In this document: piece by piece, positions 1 to 9,036 of the stretch
Numbering within the stretch: the first letter of the stretch is position 1
How the letters are laid out: the number at the start of each line of letters is the position of its first letter
IMG/VR virus record: IMGVR_UViG_3300042465_000466
Coordinates: 1-24,685 of that record
DNA: 24,685 bases
Strand: one strand, 5' to 3'
Source of the DNA: a virus
The notes under the pieces: model-generated
Databases searched by the model: none
What the model was told of the DNA's origin: nothing
What the model saw: the letters and a program-made list of their open reading frames with translations, nothing else
Position numbers and translations under genes: made by a program

Positions 1-45
1 CCCCTTTCTAATTAACTGTCTAATTTATAAAGAAAAGGAAATATC

Positions 46-342
46 ATGGCATTTACAACTCTCCCCATCGCAGGTGTAGACCTTGTTGGAACTCAAACCG
101 CAACAGAATTAGCCGCACAAGGCACTCCTGCGAATTTTGGCCCATTAGGTGTACAAACTTTTGCAAATGATGGTTTGCGTTATGTTTGGGCTATTGCTGG
201 TGCAGCTATTACAGCTTCAACAACAACTTGTTCTATTAACGCTTCAACCTTTGTAGCTACCGCTTCTGCTGGTACTTACACTTCACCTACAACCGCAATG
301 GCTTCTGGCGATTATGGTTGGTTTAGCAAGGCTTCAGTCTAA
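46..342 (+). CDS. Small capsid-proximal structural protein (hypothetical)
   Basis: 98 aa, not assigned to a named family. The protein is rich in Ala, Thr, Ser and Gly, with no charged clusters and no signal peptide. Its beta-prone composition (runs such as TASTTTCSINAST and TATSAGTYTSP-like stretches) is typical of small virion proteins. An AAAGGAA ribosome site lies about 6 bases before the ATG. It is the first complete gene in the window, and a strong intrinsic terminator follows 27 bases after its stop. In related phages this position is often next to the major capsid gene, so a capsid decoration or head-associated role is likely, but that is inference from position and composition only. 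Confidence 0.65.
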   Translation: MAFTTLPIAGVDLVGTQTATELAAQGTPANFGPLGVQTFANDGLRYVWAIAGAAITASTTTCSINASTFVATASAGTYTSPTTAMASGDYGWFSKASV

Positions 343-368
343 AAAATTGAAGAATTAGTAGTATCCTA

Positions 369-403
369 GGGACTTCCTCACAAGGGGAGTCCCTTTTTCT
401 TTT
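369..403 (+). terminator. Rho-independent terminator after the capsid-proximal gene
   Basis: GGGACTTCC (369-377) pairs with GGGAGTCCC (385-393) as a 9-bp stem with one T-G wobble and a 7-base loop, followed at once by TTTTTCTTTT (394-403). This is a textbook intrinsic terminator. It separates the capsid-region transcript from the tail genes, and probably lets capsid messages be made in excess by partial read-through. Confidence 0.9.
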
Positions 404-431
404 AATAACCCTAACCACTTAGGAGATTTAA

Positions 432-1055
432 ATGGCTATTGAGTCAGATGTAAAAAACGCAGACGCAAACCTAGCAGTCACATTCTATAAACGGTCAGTA
501 AAGCAAGACATGGCTTCTGAAGAAGCTGGCAGACCGATTTTTAAAGAATTTGATTTTATAAGAATTATGGTTCCTGGCGATAATTTAAGTGAAATTGACA
601 CTTATGCCCAAGAGTCCCATAAACAGCGTTTTCCACGCCATTGGGCGCATTACCAAAATCAAGAAGGTACAAATCAAAACTTTGAAGGTACACCTATTGA
701 ACAATGGCCTCAAGTAAGCCGTAGTCAAGCTGATGAATTAAGAGGAATTAAGTTTCCTACCGTTGAGTCTGTGGCTAACTGTTCAGACCAGCAATTACAG
801 CGTATTGGCATGATTGCAGGTATGTCGCCCCATTCTTTTCGTGAAAAAGCCAAGGCTTTCCTCAATTTAGCTACAGATTCAGCCGAAGTAGCACAAAGAG
901 AAGCAGAATTGCAAGCATTAAAAGAAGAAAATGCTAAAATTAAGGCTGAAACAGATGCGAAGCTATCCAAAATGCAAGAACAAATGGAAGCGCTACTTGC
1001 GGCTGTTGCGGAAAAAACTCCAAAATCACGCAAACCGAAAGTAGTAGAGGCCTAA
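432..1055 (+). CDS. Conserved phage protein with C-terminal coiled coil (virion-associated, function unknown)
   Basis: 207 aa. The first ~130 residues are globular and end in a short helix-hairpin-like stretch around residues 105-140. Residues ~148-190 form a long Glu/Lys/Ala-rich coiled coil (EVAQREAELQALKEENAKIK and onward), and the C-terminus is strongly basic (KTPKSRKPK). AGGAG lies 6 bases before the ATG. It sits between the capsid terminator and the adaptor-like gene, in a compact late operon with one base between it and the next gene. The family recurs in podovirus-like genomes in this position, but I know of no established function. A head-completion or scaffold-like role is possible. 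Confidence 0.75.
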   Translation: MAIESDVKNADANLAVTFYKRSVKQDMASEEAGRPIFKEFDFIRIMVPGDNLSEIDTYAQESHKQRFPRHWAHYQNQEGTNQNFEGTPIEQWPQVSRSQADELRGIKFPTVESVANCSDQQLQRIGMIAGMSPHSFREKAKAFLNLATDSAEVAQREAELQALKEENAKIKAETDAKLSKMQEQMEALLAAVAEKTPKSRKPKVVEA

Positions 1056-1056
1056 T

Positions 1057-1968
1057 ATGTCCCAAACGATGTTGCAAATGGTTCAGCAAGTCACAGCAGA
1101 ACTTAACTTAGCAGTACCTTCCTTTGTAGCTGGAAATCAGTCACAAGATGTGCAACAAATCTTGGCGTTGATGAATGGTGCTGGCTATGATTTAGTTAAG
1201 GAATACAACTGGCAAGCCCTTCAGGTGCAATATCGTTTTTACACACAAGCTATTAATACTTCAGCTACTTCTGTAAATGGTTCTACTACTATACAAATTG
1301 ATGAAAACATTGATTTAAGCGCTGTTACTACTCAATGGCAAGTTACTGGCACAAACATTAACCAAGACACCAATGTAGTGTCAGTTAATAACACTACAAA
1401 GCAAATAGTTATCAGCCAAATGGCTTCTGGTACTGGTTCAGGCGCTATTGTTTTAGCCCAAACCGCTTACACATTACCTGCTGACTTTGAAACCATTACA
1501 GACCGTACTCAATGGGACAAAACTAAGCATTGGGAAGCATTAGGGCCTGAAAGCGCCCAACAATGGCAATGGCTAAAGTCTGGTTATATCTCAACTGGGC
1601 CTCGTATTAGATGGCGTATTTTGGATAACCAATTCCAAATATGGCCGCCAATGAATACCAATGAGTACCTTGGTTGGGAATACCGTAGTAAAGGTTGGGC
1701 AAGGTCATCTACTGGGGCTATACAAAATAGCTTTACACAAGACTCAGATACAACTGTATACGATGACCGTTTAATGGTTATTTATACCAAACTTAAATAC
1801 TTCCAAGTAAAGTCTTTTGATACTACTGCATTGCAACAAGATTATCAGCGCTATTTAAGCGTTGTTAAAGCCAATGACAAAGGTGCGCCAAATCTGTCAT
1901 TTGCACCATACCCAAGCAAAGTGCTTATTGGTTATGCCAATATTCCTGATACTGGTTATGGAAGCTAA
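1057..1968 (+). CDS. Putative head-tail adaptor / tail-tube structural protein
   Basis: 303 aa. The N-terminal ~60 residues are helical (TMLQMVQQVTAEL, then a QDVQQILALMNGAGYDLVKE helix ending in YNWQAL). This helical start with a 'KEYNWQAL' segment is typical of the adaptor-like proteins placed before the tail-hub gene in many podovirus-like phages. The rest is beta-rich and Trp-rich (QWQWLKSGY, RWRILDNQFQIWPP, LGWEYRSKGW). AGAGG precedes the ATG. The gene starts 2 bases after the previous stop and ends 2 bases before the next start, so translation is probably coupled. The adaptor role is inferred from gene order and general resemblance. A minor tail protein is the alternative. Confidence 0.7.
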   Translation: MSQTMLQMVQQVTAELNLAVPSFVAGNQSQDVQQILALMNGAGYDLVKEYNWQALQVQYRFYTQAINTSATSVNGSTTIQIDENIDLSAVTTQWQVTGTNINQDTNVVSVNNTTKQIVISQMASGTGSGAIVLAQTAYTLPADFETITDRTQWDKTKHWEALGPESAQQWQWLKSGYISTGPRIRWRILDNQFQIWPPMNTNEYLGWEYRSKGWARSSTGAIQNSFTQDSDTTVYDDRLMVIYTKLKYFQVKSFDTTALQQDYQRYLSVVKANDKGAPNLSFAPYPSKVLIGYANIPDTGYGS

Positions 1969-1970
1969 TC

Positions 1971-4652
1971 ATGGCGCAACCTAAAGGTCGTACCGCAGTC
2001 ACAGCCTCGGTTTCTAGCCCTATTGGTGGTTGGAACGCTAGGGATTCTATTGCTGAAATGCCGCCATTAGATGCGGTAGTTTTAGACAATATGTTTCCTA
2101 CGCCTACTGATGTTCAGTTGCGCCTAGGTTATACCAAGGCTAGTGTTTTAACCACAACAACTGGCGTACAGACTATTTCTAGTATTACTGTTTCGGGGAT
2201 TACCGCAACCCTTATTACTGCAGCAGCACATGGTTTATCTACTGGTAACACAGTTTCAATTACTGGGGCTACCCCTGCTGGGTTTAATGGCGTTTACACA
2301 ATAACCGTTACAAATTCGACTACTTTTACTTATAAACCTATTGCTGTCCCCGCAGGAAACGCTACAGTAGTTGGTGTTTATGCAATAGGAATAACAACAC
2401 CAATTAATTCTTTAATGAATTATGCTGGGTCTTCTACTCAAGACTTATTTGCTGCTGCTGGTACAACTATTTATGATGTTTCTGGCCCTGTTGCTGTTGC
2501 CTCGCATACCATTTCCAATGACAAAATGCAGCACGTCAACATTACTACTGCTGGTGGTCATTTTCTAGTAGCTTGTAATGGTCAAGATGCCACTACCTTT
2601 TATAACGGTACAAATTGGATTAATATTGCTTCTACAGAAACGCCACAACAAGTAAACAGCATTACTAGAGTAGGTACTTTAGCTACTGCTACCACTAATG
2701 TGGCACACGGTCTTGTAACAGGCAACCAAATTGTAATGTCTGGCATTACACCAGCAGCTTATAACGGTACATTCATTATTACCGTATTAAATGCCACACA
2801 ATTTACTTATGTAATGGCAAGTACGCCAGCTTCTAGTGCTACAGCTAACGGTACTGCTTACGCAATTACTTCTATTACCAATACAGGCACAGGTGCATTA
2901 GTTACTACTGCTTCTGCCCATAATCTGTATACAGGCAACATTATTGTAGTTACAGGTGCTACTCCTGCGGCATATAACGGCACTTATGCTATTACACGCC
3001 AAAGTGCTACAACTTTTACTTATGCTTTAACTACTAACCCAGGTGGTGATGCCACAGTAGTAGGAACTTATAGTGTTGCAGCCAATACTATTACTTATTT
3101 GTCCCATAGTGGGACTCAAGCCAATGTAACAACGGCTACAGCGCATGGTTTGTTAACTGGTAACCAAATTACTGTTTCTGGAAGCACTCCAGCAGACTAC
3201 AACGGTACATTTATTATCACTAGACTTAACGATACCCAATTTACTTATGTAATGGCTACAAGCCCAGCTACAGACGCTACTGTTATTGGTTCTTATGTAG
3301 TGGTTGCCCAAACTATTCTTACCAATGTGCAAACAGGTATCGTTGCAAAGCTAACAACCCCTGTAAACCATGATTTAGTGACAGGCGACCAAGTTGTTGT
3401 TTCTGGTTGTGTACCGATTGCCTACAACGGCACATACAACATAATTGTTATTAGTGCTACAGAATTTAGCTACATAATGGCTTCAGCACCTATTACAGGC
3501 GCTACAACCGTAGGTACTTATGCCACTTTTCAAGGTGGTTACACTATTAATTACGCCATTACAGGTGTAAATAGTAACAAATTTGTTCATGTAAACCTGT
3601 TTAAAAACCGCCTATATTTCACCGAAGAAGGCAGTATGAGGGTCTGGTATTTACCAGTTAACTCTATTGCTGGTGTAGCAGAACCTTTAGAATTTGGTGG
3701 AATTGCACGCAACGGTGGCTTTATTCAAGGTATGGCTACTTGGACTATTGACGCTGGACAAGGTGCTGACGATTACGCAGTCTTTGTAACCAGCATGGGC
3801 GAAGTTATTGTCTATAACGGTACAGACCCTAATGACGCTGCGACTTGGGCGCTAAAAGGCGTATGGCAATTAGGCTATGTATTTGCAAGGCGTTGTTTTT
3901 ACAAGTTTTTGGGCGACATTCTATTGCTTACCCAAGACGGTTTAGTGCCTTTAGCTTCTGCATTGCAGTCTAGCCGACTAGACCCTAGGGTTAACCTTAC
4001 TGACAAAATTTATTACGCTATTTCTCAAGCTGCTACGCTTTATGGCATTAACTTTGGTTGGCAAATTGCGTTTTATGCAAGTGAAAATATGCTAATTATT
4101 AATGTGCCAATTAACTCAGGCATACAGCAATATGTAATGAATACTATTTCTAAGGCTTGGGCTAGTTTTACTGATATTAATGCCCAATGCTGGGAATTAT
4201 CTAATGACCAAATGTACTTTGGTGGCCCAGGTTATGTGGGCCATTTCTGGAACGCTTACTCCGATAATGGCAATAACATTAATGCGTCAGTACAACAAGC
4301 CTACAGCTATTTTGACGCTAGAGGTCAACTAAAACGCTTTACTATGATTCGCCCTATATTCCAAACAGATAACGGTATTCCTTCTGTTTTGACAGGTATA
4401 AATGTGGATTTTGACACCCAAAACAATCTTGGAACGGTGTCATTTAATGCTTTAAACGCTGCTATTGGTTCTTGGGATAACGCTATTTGGGATGAATCCC
4501 AATGGGGTGGTGCATTGTCTATTACTAAGTCATGGCAAGGTGTTACAGGTATTGGTTATTCAGGTGGTATAGCTATGAAAATAGCTTCCCAAGGTATTGA
4601 TGTGCATTGGGCTTCTACAGATTATGTAATGGAACGAGGTGGCGTTCTTTGA
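1971..4652 (+). CDS. Large tail hub/stabilisation-like protein with five internal repeats
   Basis: 893 aa. The N-terminus (GGWNARDSIAEMPP near residues 19-32, then VVLDNMFPTPTDVQLRLGY) matches the start of podovirus-like tail hub or DNA-stabilisation proteins. Residues ~70-140 and ~229-520 contain five copies of a ~70-residue beta unit with the pattern AHGL-TGN-V-SG-TPA-YNGT-IT-FTY-ATVVGTY. The C-terminal ~370 residues return to the conserved beta-rich body (LFKNRLYF, TWTIDAGQGADDYAVF, GDILLLTQDGLVPL). GGAAG lies 6 bases before the ATG. The likely role is the tail nozzle or hub that closes the connector. The repeats probably project from it as Ig-like decorations. Homology to P22 gp10 or T7 gp12 is suggested by context, not shown here. 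Confidence 0.75.
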   Translation: MAQPKGRTAVTASVSSPIGGWNARDSIAEMPPLDAVVLDNMFPTPTDVQLRLGYTKASVLTTTTGVQTISSITVSGITATLITAAAHGLSTGNTVSITGATPAGFNGVYTITVTNSTTFTYKPIAVPAGNATVVGVYAIGITTPINSLMNYAGSSTQDLFAAAGTTIYDVSGPVAVASHTISNDKMQHVNITTAGGHFLVACNGQDATTFYNGTNWINIASTETPQQVNSITRVGTLATATTNVAHGLVTGNQIVMSGITPAAYNGTFIITVLNATQFTYVMASTPASSATANGTAYAITSITNTGTGALVTTASAHNLYTGNIIVVTGATPAAYNGTYAITRQSATTFTYALTTNPGGDATVVGTYSVAANTITYLSHSGTQANVTTATAHGLLTGNQITVSGSTPADYNGTFIITRLNDTQFTYVMATSPATDATVIGSYVVVAQTILTNVQTGIVAKLTTPVNHDLVTGDQVVVSGCVPIAYNGTYNIIVISATEFSYIMASAPITGATTVGTYATFQGGYTINYAITGVNSNKFVHVNLFKNRLYFTEEGSMRVWYLPVNSIAGVAEPLEFGGIARNGGFIQGMATWTIDAGQGADDYAVFVTSMGEVIVYNGTDPNDAATWALKGVWQLGYVFARRCFYKFLGDILLLTQDGLVPLASALQSSRLDPRVNLTDKIYYAISQAATLYGINFGWQIAFYASENMLIINVPINSGIQQYVMNTISKAWASFTDINAQCWELSNDQMYFGGPGYVGHFWNAYSDNGNNINASVQQAYSYFDARGQLKRFTMIRPIFQTDNGIPSVLTGINVDFDTQNNLGTVSFNALNAAIGSWDNAIWDESQWGGALSITKSWQGVTGIGYSGGIAMKIASQGIDVHWASTDYVMERGGVL
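2178..3530 (+). repeat. Five ~70-codon repeats within the tail hub-like gene
   Basis: Repeat 1 spans about 2178-2390. After a 264-base unique insert, repeats 2-5 run in tandem at about 2655-2867, 2868-3080, 3081-3305 and 3306-3530. Every unit carries an HGL/HNL/HDL-x-TG core, a TPAxYNGT core and an F(T/S)Y strand. The copies differ at most third codon positions and many residues, so they are old duplications rather than recent slippage. Confidence 0.85.
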
Positions 4653-5089
4653 GGCAGGTTGTTACTAATAACCAAGATTATATGCGTGCTTGGTTGGGTA
4701 ATAAATTGGGCGAGAAATTGCCAGAGAACACCACTTGTATTGGGCAGGAAAAAGACGGTAATTTAGTAGCAGTAATAGGGTATTGTGGTTTTATGGCTAA
4801 ATCATGCGTAATGCACGTTGCAGCCATAGACGACAACTGGATTAGTAAAGACCTATTGTGGGCAGTTTTTGATTATCCCTTTAATAAACTAGGAGTTAGC
4901 GTTATACTTGCAACAGTTTCCTCTAATAATAAGGAAGCGTTAAAGTTAGACCGACACCTTGGTTTTTTAGATAAAGCGTATATCGAAGATGCCCATTTAG
5001 ATGGGGATTTGGTCATATTAGCAATGAGGCGTGAAAATTGTCAATGGTTAGACATTAAAGCGCCCCTAAAAGGAGTTAAACATGGGTAG
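4649..5089 (+). CDS. GNAT-family N-acetyltransferase-like protein
   Basis: 146 aa from the proposed TTG start. The start overlaps the previous stop as TTGA (4649-4652) with GAGG about 9 bases upstream, which suggests coupled translation. The next in-frame ATG (4682) has no ribosome site and would cut the first strand. A GNAT fold is suggested by the strand pair VAVIGYCGF ... SCVMHVAAID, the helix before LGVSVILATV, the NNKEALKLDRHLGF segment (the usual acetyl-CoA-side N...A...LGF pattern) and the closing DGDLVILAMRREN strand. Small acetyltransferases recur between the hub gene and the ejection-protein genes of phages with this organisation. Substrate unknown; acetylation of a virion or host protein is possible. 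Confidence 0.75.
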   Translation: MRQVVTNNQDYMRAWLGNKLGEKLPENTTCIGQEKDGNLVAVIGYCGFMAKSCVMHVAAIDDNWISKDLLWAVFDYPFNKLGVSVILATVSSNNKEALKLDRHLGFLDKAYIEDAHLDGDLVILAMRRENCQWLDIKAPLKGVKHG

Positions 5090-6185
5090 CGGTGGCGGAT
5101 TATTAGGTGGTGTAACAAATACATTGTTTGGCAGTCCTCAGACTGTAGACACTCCAGACTATACAAGTGCAGCGCAGCAAACTTCTGCGGCTAATGCGGC
5201 TAATAACCGTATTAATCAAGTCACGCCCTATGGTAGTTCTCAATACCAACAAACTGGTACTGACCAGTATGGTAATCCTACCTATACCATGAATACAACG
5301 GCTGCCCCATTTGTGCAAAATGCTATTAATGCACAAGGCGGTCAACTAGCTTCTACCTACGGTTCAGCGTTTCAATCCCCTACATTTAATAGCACAGGCG
5401 ATATGCCAGCTATGAATTATTATGGTTCACGCTTAAATCAACAACAATTTAACCCTGCTACTCAGCTTTTGCCATTACCTAAATATAATGTAAACACGCA
5501 AATTGACCAAGCTGCTTTGCCTTCTTATGGAATTAACCCTGGTGAATCCTACGAAGCAGCTATTATGCGTAGGCTTGAACCTTCACTACAGCGTCAATCT
5601 CAGGCTTCAGATGCACAGTTAGCAAATCAAGGTATTGTGCCAGGCACTAGGGCTTACGAAACAGCCAAACAACTTCTTGCACAACAACAAAATGATGCAA
5701 GAACTAGCGCTATTGTTGGCGGTATGGACACAGGATTGCGTGCCAATCAACAAGCATATGGTCAGCAAGCTGGTCAAATTGGGCTTAACCTTACTGGTCA
5801 AGAACAATCATTTACTCAACCATTACGCACTAATGTGCAAAATATGTCTGCTAATGAATTGGCATATAACCAACAAATTGCTAACCAAGGTCTTGGTATG
5901 CAAGCGCAAAACCAAGCATTTACGCAAGCAATGATGAAGTACATGACTCCATTGCAAGTTGCCCAAGGATTAAAAGGTCTTTCTACACCTACTTATGCAC
6001 CTACAACAACTGTGCCAGGAACAGACTATTTAACTTCTATGGGGCTTACAAACCAAGGAAATGTTGCAAGCGCAAACGCCCAAAATGCTTACAACAACGC
6101 AATGATGCAAGGATTGTTTACTTTGGGCGCTGGTTCTATTGCTTCCCCAAAAGGAACTATTAGTGACTTATTTAAGTTTGGTTAG
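5082..6185 (+). CDS. Putative internal virion / DNA-ejection protein A
   Basis: 367 aa. The N-terminus is Gly-rich (MGSGGGLLGGVTNTLFG), followed by a segment with the NNRINQVTPYGSSQY and GTDQYGNPTYT motifs seen in a broad family of podovirus-like virion proteins. The remainder is rich in Gln, Asn and Ala and is helical (residues ~165-290), with no signal peptide. AGGAG lies 6 bases before the ATG. The gene overlaps the acetyltransferase by 8 bases and is the first of three consecutive Gln/Ala-rich genes between the hub and the fibre. That position and composition match ejection proteins carried inside the head. No enzymatic motif is seen. Confidence 0.6.
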   Translation: MGSGGGLLGGVTNTLFGSPQTVDTPDYTSAAQQTSAANAANNRINQVTPYGSSQYQQTGTDQYGNPTYTMNTTAAPFVQNAINAQGGQLASTYGSAFQSPTFNSTGDMPAMNYYGSRLNQQQFNPATQLLPLPKYNVNTQIDQAALPSYGINPGESYEAAIMRRLEPSLQRQSQASDAQLANQGIVPGTRAYETAKQLLAQQQNDARTSAIVGGMDTGLRANQQAYGQQAGQIGLNLTGQEQSFTQPLRTNVQNMSANELAYNQQIANQGLGMQAQNQAFTQAMMKYMTPLQVAQGLKGLSTPTYAPTTTVPGTDYLTSMGLTNQGNVASANAQNAYNNAMMQGLFTLGAGSIASPKGTISDLFKFG

Positions 6186-6193
6186 GAATTAAC

Positions 6194-7411
6194 ATGGCAA
6201 ATGATATTTCACAATTAATTGCTAATCCAGAACTTGCTGGATTTGAACGCCAACGCAAAATGGCGCAAATGCTTGTACAACAAGGTATGCAAACACCACA
6301 AAGTCAAATGGTTGGTGACAGATATGTCCCAGCAAATCCTTTGCAATATCTTGGTAATTTGTTTAATGTTTATGCAGGCCAAAAAGGACTTGAAGATATT
6401 GATAAAAAAGAATTGTCAATGGCACAAGCATTGCGTCAAAAAGAAGTTGCTGATTTAAATAAATTTGCAGAACTGCAATATGGCACTCCAAGTCAAATGG
6501 TACAACAGGCTGGGCCAATGATGGATGGTGGAAATATTGCACCTCAAATGGTTCAAGGTCAACAACCTAATTTAATAAATGCTTTCAAATTTGGCGCACA
6601 ATCAACAAATCCATTAGTCAGGTCACAATTAGCAGAAATGTTAAAACCTCAAAAGTTTGCTGAAGGCGAAGTTATGCAGCGTTTAAACTTAGCTACAGGA
6701 CAAATGGAAACAGTAGGTCAAGGTGGGCAAAAAGTTGCCCCAGAAATGCGTCAAGCTATGCAATTTTTAGGTATTAATAAACCTTTAGACCAACTATCAC
6801 AACAAGAATTGCAAGCTATTGAGAAAAAAGCTATTGAATTCAAAAAGGCTGGGGCTTCTAGCATAAGTCTTAATATGCCATCTGAAAGCGAAAGAAAAGC
6901 TGGAACAATGGCTAATATTCTTGATAAAAATATTCAACAAATGCAAACAGCTTTAGGAGTAGACCCTACTGCTGCTAAACCAAATGTGCCAGCAAGTGTT
7001 GTAGAAAGCATTACAGGGCCTAATTTGTTGTCTAGAACAATGAAACCTGCACAGCGTCAAATTATTGAAGATTCACAATTAGATGTTCTTGATGCTGCTT
7101 TAACATTGCGTACTGGTGCTGCATATACCAAAGAACAATTAGAAGGTATGCGTGAAACTTATTTTCCTAAATTGGGTGATAAACCTGCTACTGTTCAAGC
7201 TAAAAAACAACGCTTAGAAACATTGCTTGATTCTGCATACATTTCTTCAGGAAGGGCTACACCTCCTAGAACATCTGTGCCTTATGCAACCCCACCTGCA
7301 CAACCAAATGCAAATCAACAATTAAATATTCCTAATATAAAATTGCCGTCTGGCGTTAGTCAACAACTTTGGAATGTAATGACACCTGAAGAAAAGGCTG
7401 CGTTTAAATAA
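6194..7411 (+). CDS. Putative internal virion / DNA-ejection protein B
   Basis: 405 aa, very rich in Gln, Met and Ala, with predicted helical segments (ERQRKMAQMLVQQGMQ; QEVADLNKF-like runs). The C-terminus is Pro/Asn-rich (residues ~350-385) before a short final helix that ends PEEKAAFK. There is no signal peptide or transmembrane segment. AGGA lies about 7 bases before the ATG. It sits between two other ejection-like genes, ending in TAATG with the next gene, so the three are probably translated as a unit. The role is inferred from position and composition. I do not recognise a named family. Confidence 0.55.
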   Translation: MANDISQLIANPELAGFERQRKMAQMLVQQGMQTPQSQMVGDRYVPANPLQYLGNLFNVYAGQKGLEDIDKKELSMAQALRQKEVADLNKFAELQYGTPSQMVQQAGPMMDGGNIAPQMVQGQQPNLINAFKFGAQSTNPLVRSQLAEMLKPQKFAEGEVMQRLNLATGQMETVGQGGQKVAPEMRQAMQFLGINKPLDQLSQQELQAIEKKAIEFKKAGASSISLNMPSESERKAGTMANILDKNIQQMQTALGVDPTAAKPNVPASVVESITGPNLLSRTMKPAQRQIIEDSQLDVLDAALTLRTGAAYTKEQLEGMRETYFPKLGDKPATVQAKKQRLETLLDSAYISSGRATPPRTSVPYATPPAQPNANQQLNIPNIKLPSGVSQQLWNVMTPEEKAAFK

Positions 7412-9036
7412 TGGCTATGACTCAAGAACAAGCTATTGCATTAGCAAGTGCTAGATTAAGACTTTCAGAAATGGGAGGCGGTCAACCTGCTTCATCTGGT
7501 CAATTTGGTGAAACTGGTGGTGGTGCTGCATTAGGCCGACCCATTAATCGTGGACAATTAAATATTGACCCAACACCTCGCCCATTAGAATCTGCAATGG
7601 CAGCATTTACTAAGTCAATGGTTGATATTCCTATTGGCGCAGCACAATTAGCAACTGGTGGAAATTTAGGCACAAGTGAATTAGCACAAAGATTAAGCCA
7701 GCAAGCAGAACCTTATCAACAAGAAAATCCTATTTCTTATGGAACAGGTCGTGTATTAGGTGCTGTAGCCCCTGCTATTGGCGCTTCTAATGTTATCGGT
7801 CAAATTCCTTCTTTTGCTAAAGCATCTCCGCTTTTGCAAAATATAGGTATGGGTGCTGCATTAGGCGCTATGACTCCAGAAGAAACTGGAAAAACTGGCG
7901 CTAATTTGTATACTGAACAAGCAAAACAAGCTGGTATAGGTGCTACTTTAGGTGCTGTTTTAACACCAATACAAAAATTAGTTGGTATGTTGCGTGGCCC
8001 AGAACAAACACCGCAAATGGCTGGTGCAATAGAAAAAGCCCGTCAAGCTGGTTATGTAATTCCTCCTACACAAGCTAAAGGTTCAATTCTTAATCGTGCT
8101 TTAGAAGGTACTGCTGGTAAGATTAGCACAGCCCAAAACGCTAGTGCAAAAAACCAAGAAGTTACTAATAAGTTAGTTTCAAAGGCTTTAGGATTTCCTG
8201 AAGAAGAAATGTTAACACCTGAAGGTTTAGGCAATATTCGCACCATAGCTGGTAAAGCATATGAAAACATAGAAAATATTGGCATTATTAAACCAAGCAA
8301 AGAATATTTAGAAGGTTTAAATCAAATAGCTAGTAAACCATTAAAAGCCCAAGCTGGCTTTCCTAATGCTAAACCTAGTCCTATTATTGATTTAGCTGAA
8401 TCGTTAAAATCTGACGCTTTTGATGGTTCTGCTGTTGTGGCTAAAATTATTGACCTTAGAGATGCTGCTAATACAGCTTACGCCTCTAATCAAAAGTTGC
8501 TTGGTAATGCAAATAAAAAAGCAGCTGAATTATTAGAAGATGAAATTGAACGACATTTAAAAGGCACAAATCAAACACAATTACTTGATGAATTTAGAAA
8601 TGGTCGTCAATTAATTGCTAAAACTTACACAGTAGAAAAAGCTATGAACAAAGTTTCAGGCAATGTGGATGCTAAAGTTTTAGCTAGAGAACTTAAAAAA
8701 GGCAAACCATTAACTGAAGAATTAAAAACTGCTGCTGAATTTGCTACACAATTTCCTAAAGCAACTCAAACTCTTGAATCCATGGGAAGTTTGCCACAAA
8801 CAAGTCCTTTAGATTTAATGGCAGCAGGGGCAGCATCAGCAGCATTAACACCAGCAGCAATGTTAACTTTAGGTATAAGACCTGGCGCAAGGGCAGCAGC
8901 GTTATCAGGCCCAATACAAAATAGACTGGTACAAGGTCAAATATCTCCAGAACAATCTGCTTTGGCTAGATTATTAATGTTACAAGGTGGTATTCCAGCC
9001 ACAAATGCACTAATTCAAGGAGTTGGAAATGAGTAG
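7411..9036 (+). CDS. Putative ejection protein C with hydrophobic Gly/Ala stretches
   Basis: 541 aa. Residues ~105-190 hold several Gly/Ala-rich hydrophobic segments (GRVLGAVAPAIGASNVIG; IGMGAALGAMTPEETG; IGATLGAVLTPIQKLVGML), and residues ~465-495 hold another (LMAAGAASAALTPAAMLTL). The long middle part is helical and charged. This mix of membrane-active segments within a soluble protein is typical of podovirus ejection proteins that line a channel through the host envelope. The start overlaps the previous stop as TAATG, and an in-frame second ATG lies 6 bases on. The function is inferred; no lytic transglycosylase motif was seen. Confidence 0.6.
   Translation: MAMTQEQAIALASARLRLSEMGGGQPASSGQFGETGGGAALGRPINRGQLNIDPTPRPLESAMAAFTKSMVDIPIGAAQLATGGNLGTSELAQRLSQQAEPYQQENPISYGTGRVLGAVAPAIGASNVIGQIPSFAKASPLLQNIGMGAALGAMTPEETGKTGANLYTEQAKQAGIGATLGAVLTPIQKLVGMLRGPEQTPQMAGAIEKARQAGYVIPPTQAKGSILNRALEGTAGKISTAQNASAKNQEVTNKLVSKALGFPEEEMLTPEGLGNIRTIAGKAYENIENIGIIKPSKEYLEGLNQIASKPLKAQAGFPNAKPSPIIDLAESLKSDAFDGSAVVAKIIDLRDAANTAYASNQKLLGNANKKAAELLEDEIERHLKGTNQTQLLDEFRNGRQLIAKTYTVEKAMNKVSGNVDAKVLARELKKGKPLTEELKTAAEFATQFPKATQTLESMGSLPQTSPLDLMAAGAASAALTPAAMLTLGIRPGARAAALSGPIQNRLVQGQISPEQSALARLLMLQGGIPATNALIQGVGNE

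Noticed and set aside
725-1033. 102-codon - strand frame
   Set aside because: Shadow of the coiled-coil gene; Ser/Ala/Cys-rich composition produced by the antisense of Glu/Ala/Lys codons.
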